Shown: positions 1-4,147 of the stretch, one piece after another
Layout: each line of letters begins with the position of its first letter
How positions within the stretch are numbered: the first letter of the stretch is position 1
Source: Candidatus Cloacimonadota bacterium
GTDB lineage: Bacteria; Cloacimonadota; Cloacimonadia; Cloacimonadales; WRIO01
Length of the DNA stretch: 5,508 bases
Assembly (NCBI GenBank): GCA_017998585.1
Contig: JAGOCT010000141.1
Span: 1 to 5,508 of the forward strand
Direction: 5' to 3'
The notes under the pieces: generated by a model
Told to the model about the DNA's origin: nothing
The model's database searches: none
Seen by the model: only the letters and a program-made list of their open reading frames with translations
Position numbers and translations under genes: made by a program

Positions 1-122
1 GCATTGGAAGGTGAAATTAATGAAACAGCCGTTACATCGCAATTATTATCATTATCTTGTAGCAGGTTATAGTTAAATGTCAGCTGTATAGAATTGGCTG
101 AAGGGGTCATCTCTGCTAATCC
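1..122 (-). pseudogene. Frameshifted continuation of the M14 carboxypeptidase, running off the left edge
   Basis: Reading from 122 leftward, one base out of phase with the peptidase frame, there is no stop to position 1. The translation starts GLAEMTPSANSIQLTF and continues through CDVTAVSLISPSNA. It joins naturally onto the truncated Ig-like module that ends TTVYYSD. The last part resembles the start of another surface-protein beta module (CARDB-like, D-x-x-V-x-x-I-x-x-P). I infer that it is the same gene after a one-base deletion or a sequencing/assembly error. The real gene then extends beyond the window, where a C-terminal sorting domain could lie. An independent gene starting at the ATG at 110-108 is less likely, because I see no good ribosome binding site before it. 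Confidence 0.7.
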
Positions 123-2461
123 GAATAATAAACAGTCGTACCAAGCTCCATTACAGGGATAGATGCATTAAAAAAGTTCTTTTCTGTTTCTGTCATTGTG
201 ACATCATAAAAGATACTGTTGTCGGTGCTGTATTTGAGAACTGCAGAAGAAATCCCTTGCGCATCACTGATGATGGCATTGATTTCATAAGGTCCGAGAT
301 AGTCAGTATTATCTGAAATGTTTCTGACATAAGCGATGACTGGGGGCATTGGATTGTCAGTATAGGCAACCACCATTACATCATCTACATAGACGCCATC
401 AGCAGTTACACCTTCATCAGATTGCAGAGAATATCTGAATTTGAAATTATTGTTGAGCATATTATTGAGAGGTATTACTTCATCCGACCACTTAATATCT
501 TTGAATCCGTTATAGACTGGTTCACCTGTTTCCTGAACACCTGCACCGGTTCCATAAGTAGTATATTCCCCTTCTGCATTAATCCAGCTGTTTGTTGAAT
601 TTAAAAGTTGGATTTGAACTTTATCGTAATGTCTTTCCAGATTCCATCGGATTTGATATTTAAGGAAGGCATTGTTTGCAAAACTCAAGTCGATAGGGTT
701 AGCAATCGCTATTCTATTGGTTGTCATATTCTGATATTGTGCGTGTGGACTGTCAGTAAAACTGAATTGACCATGAGCTGCTTTTTCATTGCTGGTATTC
801 CATGTTTGATTTGTGACCCAATTCTCCATCCCATTCTCCGCACCATCAAAGAATAGAACAATGGGTGAACCAAAGGTATAGTTGAAATTCTCTGTCAGAT
901 TGTAATTACCTGAACCGTTAAAATGGATGTTAAAAGCAACGGTGCTTCCTGAATTCATTTGTGATGAAAGACTGATGTTAAATGTAAATTCTGCTTCACT
1001 TAATGCATTGATACTTGTGATAGTAGAAGTTGCATTGTTTATGGTTACCATTGGGTTGCTACTGCTCAAAGTAGCTGTTACATTACTAAGCGCATCCATG
1101 TATCCTTTATTTCTGACTTTTACGATAAAATTAAATGTTTCACCAGCTTCACCTGACATATCGCCGTCACCGCCAGTACTGTCATTCACACGCTTTTTTA
1201 TGACCTTAAGATAAGATCCTGCAACTAATGATATATACTGCTGAGGGAACAGATTTTCCTCAGCAAGTGTTAAAATTCTGGAAGTAGGTGCCCAGAAATA
1301 ATCATTTTGATCACCAATTTCCGGTGTAAAGGTTATGATTTTTGGTTTTTGAGTTTGGTCTCCGTACATCCAGTTGTCTGATCCGCCATTGGTAGAATAG
1401 TTAACAGTTTCTACATCATTGCCATAGGTGTATCCGTTATCTTTGGTTGAATCATCACCATATTCTCTGAATAGCTCGATATCAGGGAAATTATCCCCAT
1501 TGGCATGACCTGAATAGATAAAAAGGTCTCCAAATGTATGAAAATTCAAAGCGGTTCTGAAGTTATTGCCAATACAAAAATCTCTGATCGCTTGAGATTC
1601 CAATTCTGAGAATGCAGAAGGTCCCCTGTAAGTTTCTGCACTTGGCTCCGGGCTTGAACCTTCATTATCATATCCCCATTCAAAACCATAATTACGATTG
1701 ATATCGACACCATCAAAATTACTGTTAAAGACACCATTGTTATTGTTGTCTCGTTTGTTTTTTCTCCACATACCGCCGCCCTGAGGGGCTATCTGTTGAT
1801 TGTAGAGATATCCGTCAATATTAAGTATAGGTACAATCCAGATTTCTCTTTCATTAACCAGATATGTGGCAAGTTCATTTGTATTATAATTTTCCAATAG
1901 CCATTGGGTATAGTACAAGGGTGCTACAATGGACATCGGCTCTCTGGCATGGTGCATACCAGTGATCAGGACTTCAGGCTCACTTTCATTGCTGTTTGGA
2001 TTATCAGAAATTTTATAAGCTTGTATGCTGTGCCCTTCAGCCGTTTGACCGATTGTTACAGGTGCTGACATGATATTGGGATAGGCAGTGTGTAAAGAAT
2101 CTACAAAATCAACTATCTCAGTATAAGTAAAATAACCACTCATACTCCCCTGACCGATTTGATTATTGCGCACACTTGGCTGAGTAAAACGAGTTTTTAG
2201 AAAAGCAGTGATATCTTCGTGTTCCACATCATACGTATAACCTAACTGATTCAGTTTTTGTCTGTCATACTGATTGGCAATCACTTTTACCTGATTATTT
2301 TTAACTCCTTCTTTTACCATCACATCAAAACCTTGTGTGAGTAATTTTTTGAGTTGAATGTCATTCGGACAATTCACCCGTAATGAACTGTACTTCACCT
2401 CTGCCACTAATGCCAGTATGCTGAATATCATCAGGCATACGACTAGTAATCTCTTAATCAT
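116..2461 (-). CDS. Secreted M14 zinc carboxypeptidase with C-terminal beta-sandwich modules (ORF ends early at an apparent frameshift)
   Basis: This is a metallo-carboxypeptidase that removes C-terminal residues from peptides outside the cytoplasm. The start at 2461 is chosen because GGGAGG lies 4 nt upstream and a signal peptide follows at once (MIKR, hydrophobic to A20, cleavage near LVA/EVK). An in-frame ATG at 2503 would put 14 polar residues before it. In 2461 numbering: residues 21-100 resemble a pro-region; the M14 domain spans about 105-417. Zinc ligands are H171 and E174 (HAREP) and H308 (NFHTFGD); the substrate-site motif is N255-R256 (DINRNYG), with Y366 and catalytic E381 (TPEIGD). 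The Arg127-equivalent position reads Lys236 (WRKNKR). Beyond are a module opening GDGDMSGEAGETFNF (about 427-530), a MAM/immune-inhibitor-A-like jelly roll (about 535-701, ending GVYVDDVMV) and an Ig-like module (about 704-781). The frame stops at 116-118 in mid-module, while an adjacent frame continues. Family assignment is firm; substrate range is not known. Confidence 0.93.
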   Translation of the reverse strand: MIKRLLVVCLMIFSILALVAEVKYSSLRVNCPNDIQLKKLLTQGFDVMVKEGVKNNQVKVIANQYDRQKLNQLGYTYDVEHEDITAFLKTRFTQPSVRNNQIGQGSMSGYFTYTEIVDFVDSLHTAYPNIMSAPVTIGQTAEGHSIQAYKISDNPNSNESEPEVLITGMHHAREPMSIVAPLYYTQWLLENYNTNELATYLVNEREIWIVPILNIDGYLYNQQIAPQGGGMWRKNKRDNNNNGVFNSNFDGVDINRNYGFEWGYDNEGSSPEPSAETYRGPSAFSELESQAIRDFCIGNNFRTALNFHTFGDLFIYSGHANGDNFPDIELFREYGDDSTKDNGYTYGNDVETVNYSTNGGSDNWMYGDQTQKPKIITFTPEIGDQNDYFWAPTSRILTLAEENLFPQQYISLVAGSYLKVIKKRVNDSTGGDGDMSGEAGETFNFIVKVRNKGYMDALSNVTATLSSSNPMVTINNATSTITSINALSEAEFTFNISLSSQMNSGSTVAFNIHFNGSGNYNLTENFNYTFGSPIVLFFDGAENGMENWVTNQTWNTSNEKAAHGQFSFTDSPHAQYQNMTTNRIAIANPIDLSFANNAFLKYQIRWNLERHYDKVQIQLLNSTNSWINAEGEYTTYGTGAGVQETGEPVYNGFKDIKWSDEVIPLNNMLNNNFKFRYSLQSDEGVTADGVYVDDVMVVAYTDNPMPPVIAYVRNISDNTDYLGPYEINAIISDAQGISSAVLKYSTDNSIFYDVTMTETEKNFFNASIPVMELGTTVYYSD

Positions 2462-2465
2462 TTGT

Positions 2466-2471
2466 CCTCCC
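2466..2471 (-). promoter_or_regulatory. Ribosome binding site of the carboxypeptidase
   Basis: GGGAGG within AGAGGGAGGACAA lies directly before the ATG at 2461-2459. It decides the start in favour of 2461 over the upstream in-frame ATG at 2503. Confidence 0.75.
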
Positions 2472-2480
2472 TCTTTACTG

Positions 2481-2531
2481 CTATATTTTTTTAATATAGT
2501 CACGATTTTAATCTTATATCATTCAGATATA
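2481..2531 (-). promoter_or_regulatory. AT-rich leader with two successive inverted repeats upstream of the carboxypeptidase
   Basis: Two short inverted repeats stand side by side. CTATATT (2481-2487) and AATATAG (2493-2499) are separated by five T. TATATC (2515-2520) and GATATA (2526-2531) are separated by ATTCA. They lie 20-70 bp upstream of the start codon, where a promoter and operator would be expected. On the minus strand TATATT (2498-2493) could be a -10 element, but I see no convincing -35 at the usual distance. Such repeats are easy to get by chance in AT-rich DNA. Confidence 0.3.
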
Positions 2532-2682
2532 GAACTTTGTCCTCACTATGAGCAATTAACGTCTGTAGGCTGATTCCAAAGATTCAACGTATCAGAAACC
2601 ATTTGCTCAATAAATGAATCAGATGCATTTATTATGCCAGATAAACTTGTATTCTAAGCTACCAGCTTGTGGATAGCTGTTC

Positions 2683-2702
2683 TGCAAACATCCTTGTTTG
2701 CA
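2683..2702. repeat. Perfect 8-bp hairpin
   Basis: TGCAAACA (2683-2690) and TGTTTGCA (2695-2702) pair perfectly around a TCCT loop. There is no T-run after it on either strand, so an intrinsic terminator is not supported. It starts the repeat island upstream of the peptidase. Confidence 0.7.
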
Positions 2703-2710
2703 TTCTTTTC

Positions 2711-2737
2711 CTCGCTAAGTACGCAAAGTTCGCAAAG
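2711..2737 (-). repeat. Three tandem copies of a 9-nt unit, consensus CTTTGCGWA
   Basis: Read on the minus strand, three 9-nt units sit in perfect register: CTTTGCGAA (2737-2729), CTTTGCGTA (2728-2720) and CTTAGCGAG (2719-2711). As 9 is a multiple of 3, any frame across it gives a repeating tripeptide (LCELCVLS in one, FANFAYLA in another). To my recollection similar CTTTGCG strings recur between genes in many environmental bacterial genomes and are often misannotated as small proteins; I could not check this here. Confidence 0.75.
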
Positions 2738-2742
2738 AGAAA

Positions 2743-2817
2743 AGTTCTGGAGAAACGAAAGAATCCTTGCCCAGGGTGAAGAGGCTGTGTAAAAACTAGA
2801 ATTCCGTAGGAATGACA
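2743..2817 (+). repeat. Composite intergenic repeat, copy A
   Basis: The core at 2761-2796 (GAATCCTTGCCCAGG through CTGTGTAAAAAC) matches copy B at 3773-3809 at 29 of 37 aligned positions by hand. It is followed at 2796-2817 by a 22-bp segment, with hairpin ATTCC-GTA-GGAAT, that matches 3751-3772 with one mismatch. In copy A this hairpin segment follows the core, and a decayed version (GTTCTGGAGAAACGA) precedes it. That implies an array in which hairpin and core alternate. Confidence 0.75.
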
Positions 2818-2882
2818 TTGGGTGTACCCATGTGATAATAGTCTGTAACACATCAAGTGCTGTAGGGGAGACCGAAAATAAT

Positions 2883-2924
2883 ATACTTAAAAGCTAACTG
2901 TCTAAAAGTTTGTAATTTAAGTAT
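2883..2924 (-). repeat. 9-bp inverted repeat spanning the stop codon of the small gene
   Basis: ATACTTAAA (2883-2891) and TTTAAGTAT (2916-2924) are perfect inverse copies 24 nt apart, and the right arm contains the TAA stop (2917-2919). On the minus-strand transcript the hairpin would be followed by ATTATTTTC. It could help end transcription, but the stem is nearly all A/T and the loop is long, so terminator function is doubtful. It may instead be an element boundary or chance. Confidence 0.35.
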
Positions 2925-3534
2925 TGTACAAACACATCTTTATCAAAGTATTTTCTAACGTACCACCCCGGCACTTCGTGCCACCCCTCCACAGGAGGGG
3001 AATTGTTTTTTGATCGAATATTATTTCGCAGTACATAAAATTCCTTAACTTAACATCATTGCCTAAAACCCTTGCTTTGAATACATTCGTCTTGTTTAGT
3101 TTGTAATAATATCTGACTTTTTTGAGTAATCTGAGTGTAATTGCCTTTTTAACTGTCATATTTTCCATAATATGTATAATAATCTCTGTGCAAATCTCCC
3201 GATTATCAAAATTCAAAGAGAATCGTTTGATCAGCGCATGAATGAATATGAGAAAAACACTATAAGCTGAGACTCCTCTTTTTCTGAGAGCAGGATATTC
3301 TTTTTTATATTGTATAGCATATCTTGCCAGATCTTGTTTAAAGGCAGGCAGAAGTGTTGCCCACAGGGATTTTGTGATCGCATTAATCTGGATAATGGAT
3401 AGATTTTGTTTCTGTATGGCTCTTTCAGTTTTCTTTCTGACAATACAGATTCGCCCGCCAGCATACCAGGCAAGATTTAAATCTCCTGCTTTCTTTGGAT
3501 AATCATGTGTCTTTTGTTTTATTATGACTTTCAT
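2917..3534 (-). CDS. Uncharacterised small basic protein with a repeat-derived C-terminus
   Basis: I do not recognise a characterised family. The start at 3534 is chosen because AGAGGA lies 5 nt upstream; a longer reading from 3591 adds 19 residues with a poorer ribosome binding site. The protein is about 205 residues, basic, with no signal peptide or clear membrane segment. The first 110 residues look like a real folded protein: KTHDYPKKAGDLNLAWYAGG, then a mixed helical stretch with LWATLLPAFKQDLARYA and ALRKRGVSAYSVFLIF. The middle (about 130-175) is rich in K, R, Y and N. The final ~30 residues (IPLLWRGGTKCRGG and on) come from the double hairpin at 2963-3000, so the original C-terminus has been replaced or extended. 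It stands alone between two repeat-filled gaps. Being a real gene is likely from its ribosome binding site and composition, not proven. Confidence 0.6.
   Translation of the reverse strand: MKVIIKQKTHDYPKKAGDLNLAWYAGGRICIVRKKTERAIQKQNLSIIQINAITKSLWATLLPAFKQDLARYAIQYKKEYPALRKRGVSAYSVFLIFIHALIKRFSLNFDNREICTEIIIHIMENMTVKKAITLRLLKKVRYYYKLNKTNVFKARVLGNDVKLRNFMYCEIIFDQKTIPLLWRGGTKCRGGTLENTLIKMCLYNT
2963..3000. repeat. Double GC-rich hairpin overlapping the 3' end of the small gene
   Basis: Two perfect hairpins lie one base apart. GGCAC-TTC-GTGCC occupies 2970-2982 and CCCCTCC-ACA-GGAGGGG occupies 2984-3000. A direct CCACCCC repeat occurs at 2963-2969 and 2981-2987. The GC content contrasts sharply with the AT-rich DNA on both sides. 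On the minus strand it is translated as PLLWRGGTKCRGG in the small gene. The form resembles REP-type palindromic elements, and I recall near-identical strings between genes in Bacteroidota-like genomes, which I cannot verify here. Confidence 0.8.
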
Positions 3535-3538
3535 TCTA

Positions 3539-3544
3539 TCCTCT
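3539..3544 (-). promoter_or_regulatory. Ribosome binding site of the small gene
   Basis: AGAGGA lies 5 nt before the ATG at 3534-3532. It favours this start over the upstream in-frame ATG at 3591. Confidence 0.6.
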
Positions 3545-3551
3545 TGACGAT

Positions 3552-3579
3552 AATATACTCCTTTCTTCTTAAAAAGCAA
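3552..3579 (-). promoter_or_regulatory. Possible sigma-70-type promoter of the small gene
   Basis: On the minus strand TTGCTT (3579-3574) and TATATT (3557-3552) are 16 bp apart, just before the ribosome binding site AGAGGA (3544-3539). The -10 matches five of six consensus bases and the -35 about half. If real, it places transcription start downstream of the alternative ATG at 3591 and supports the 3534 start. The leader would be very short, so confidence is low. Confidence 0.25.
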
Positions 3580-3750
3580 ATCAAATATCATATAATTCTC
3601 TTATCTATCCTGTAGAAAATGTATTTTGTTATTCTTAACTTCTGCTTGTATGAGTCTTGCTCAATTATTGATCGCATGCTGTGTCGAAGAGAATGTGAGT
3701 AGGAAGGGAAGAGGAATGAAAGATAATGAATGGTATGGAATAATGACAAT

Positions 3751-3810
3751 CTAGAATTCCGTAGGAACGACAGAATCCTAGCCCAGAGCGTCAGAGTCTG
3801 TGCAAAAATG
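3751..3810 (+). repeat. Composite intergenic repeat, copy B
   Basis: A hairpin segment at 3751-3772 (TTCC-GTA-GGAA core) matches 2796-2817 with one mismatch in 22 bp. It is followed by the core at 3773-3809 (GAATCCTAGCCCAGAGCG through CTGTGCAAAAAT), which matches copy A at about 29 of 37 positions. Order here is hairpin then core. The + strand orientation equals that of copy A and is opposite to copy C. Confidence 0.75.
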
Positions 3811-3826
3811 TAGATTTTATACGGTC

Positions 3827-3881
3827 GCACCTACGGTGTTTGTTTTGTAAAACATTATATACCAGACGATTCCGCATCTGG
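3827..3881. repeat. Small palindromes between repeat copies B and C
   Basis: Three potential stems follow one another. CACC-TAC-GGTG is at 3828-3838, TGTTTT-GT-AAAACA at 3841-3854, and CCAGA...TCTGG at 3862-3881 with a 10-nt loop. Each is short and could occur by chance. Their close packing between two inverted repeat copies suggests that they belong to the same element. Confidence 0.5.
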
Positions 3882-3887
3882 GGATCG

Positions 3888-3945
3888 GTCATTCCTATGG
3901 AATGTTAGTTATTGCACAGATTCGTCAGCTCTGGGTAAGAATGAT
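3888..3945 (-). repeat. Composite intergenic repeat, copy C (inverted)
   Basis: The minus strand reads ACCCAGAGC, GACGAATCTGTGCAATAACT and then hairpin CATTCC-ATA-GGAATG (3904-3890). Compared with the end of copy A (AAAAACT through GGAATGACA), 22 of 27 positions agree by hand. The order is core then hairpin, as in copy A, but on the opposite strand. It is bracketed by TGGGGATC (3879-3886) and its inverse GATCCCCA (3943-3950). With copy B it forms an inverted repeat around about 100 nt. Confidence 0.65.
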
Positions 3946-4029
3946 CCCCACAACCAGAGCACCGTCAGGGGAGAAAGAAAATGGAAGTCAATGAATATGA
4001 TAAATGATACATATTTGTGTGAGATTGTT

Positions 4030-4114
4030 CCGCTCCTTCGGAGCGGTGTGGGAGGGCGATCTGTTCCCCATGGATAAATCCATGGGCTACTCATATCATG
4101 CCCTTTCAGGGCAT
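4030..4114. repeat. Cluster of three perfect hairpins, REP-like
   Basis: CCGCTCC-TTC-GGAGCGG lies at 4030-4046, CCCATGGATAAATCCATGGG at 4067-4086 (8-9 bp stem) and ATGCCCT-TTC-AGGGCAT at 4098-4114. On the minus strand the middle one is directly preceded by GTAG (4090-4087), the tetranucleotide placed 5' of the hairpin in REP elements mobilised by RAYT-type Y1 transposases. The cluster lies downstream of the AAA/nuclease-fold gene. None of the stems is followed by a T-run on the minus strand, so a standard intrinsic terminator is not supported, although the last stem may protect the mRNA end. Confidence 0.7.
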
Positions 4115-4147
4115 TGTATAATGAATAATTCTTTCTTCTATCAGTGG

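Larger units (their letters stand above)
2462..2916. other. Gene-free region between the small gene and the carboxypeptidase, rich in repeats
   Basis: This 455-bp gap holds the peptidase leader (2462-2531), then about 130 bp in which I see nothing clear. A repeat island follows: a hairpin at 2683-2702, a 9-nt tandem repeat at 2711-2737, composite repeat copy A at about 2743-2817 and a small palindrome at 2819-2830 (TGGGTGTACCCA). An AT-rich inverted repeat sits beside the small gene's stop. ORFs of about 65 codons cross the island on the minus strand in two frames. Their translations are cysteine- and leucine-rich strings set by the repeat, with no ribosome binding site, so I do not call them genes. 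Confidence 0.7.
3535..4147. other. 613-bp gene-free region packed with hairpins and inverted repeats
   Basis: The first ~60 bp are the leader of the small gene. From about 3600 to 3750 I see no feature beyond a purine-rich stretch (about 3700-3740). From 3751 to about 3960 there are two facing copies of the composite repeat (B and C) with further small palindromes between them. From 4030 to 4114 there is a run of three perfect hairpins. ORFs of 80-100 codons cross it on both strands (3588-3830, 3909-4154 on minus; 4004-4309 on plus). Their translations are read-outs of the palindromes and share strings such as WARILSFL with those over copy A, so I do not call them genes. Confidence 0.7.

Noticed and set aside
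116..135. Programmed -1 ribosomal frameshift in the peptidase
   Set aside because: There is no slippery heptamer in phase before the stop and I see no strong downstream stem. Mutation or sequencing error explains it more simply.
608..1214. Plus-strand ORFs of 82 and 95 codons, the second with a hydrophobic stretch
   Set aside because: Both are antisense shadows of the carboxypeptidase, whose frame and motifs are unambiguous.
2654..2856. Two overlapping ~65-codon minus-strand ORFs over the 9-nt repeat and copy A
   Set aside because: Their translations are dictated by the repeats, they lie in two frames of the same DNA, and neither has a ribosome binding site.
3588..3830. 80-codon minus-strand ORF
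   Set aside because: It crosses copy B and shares the WARILSFL string with the ORF over copy A only because the DNA repeat is shared. I see no ribosome binding site or domain.
2683..4114. CRISPR array
   Set aside because: The repeated segments differ in sequence, spacing and orientation, and there are no regular spacers or cas genes.
4098..4114. Intrinsic terminator for the AAA/nuclease-fold gene
   Set aside because: The stem is good but is not followed by a run of T on the minus strand; TGATATGAG follows instead.
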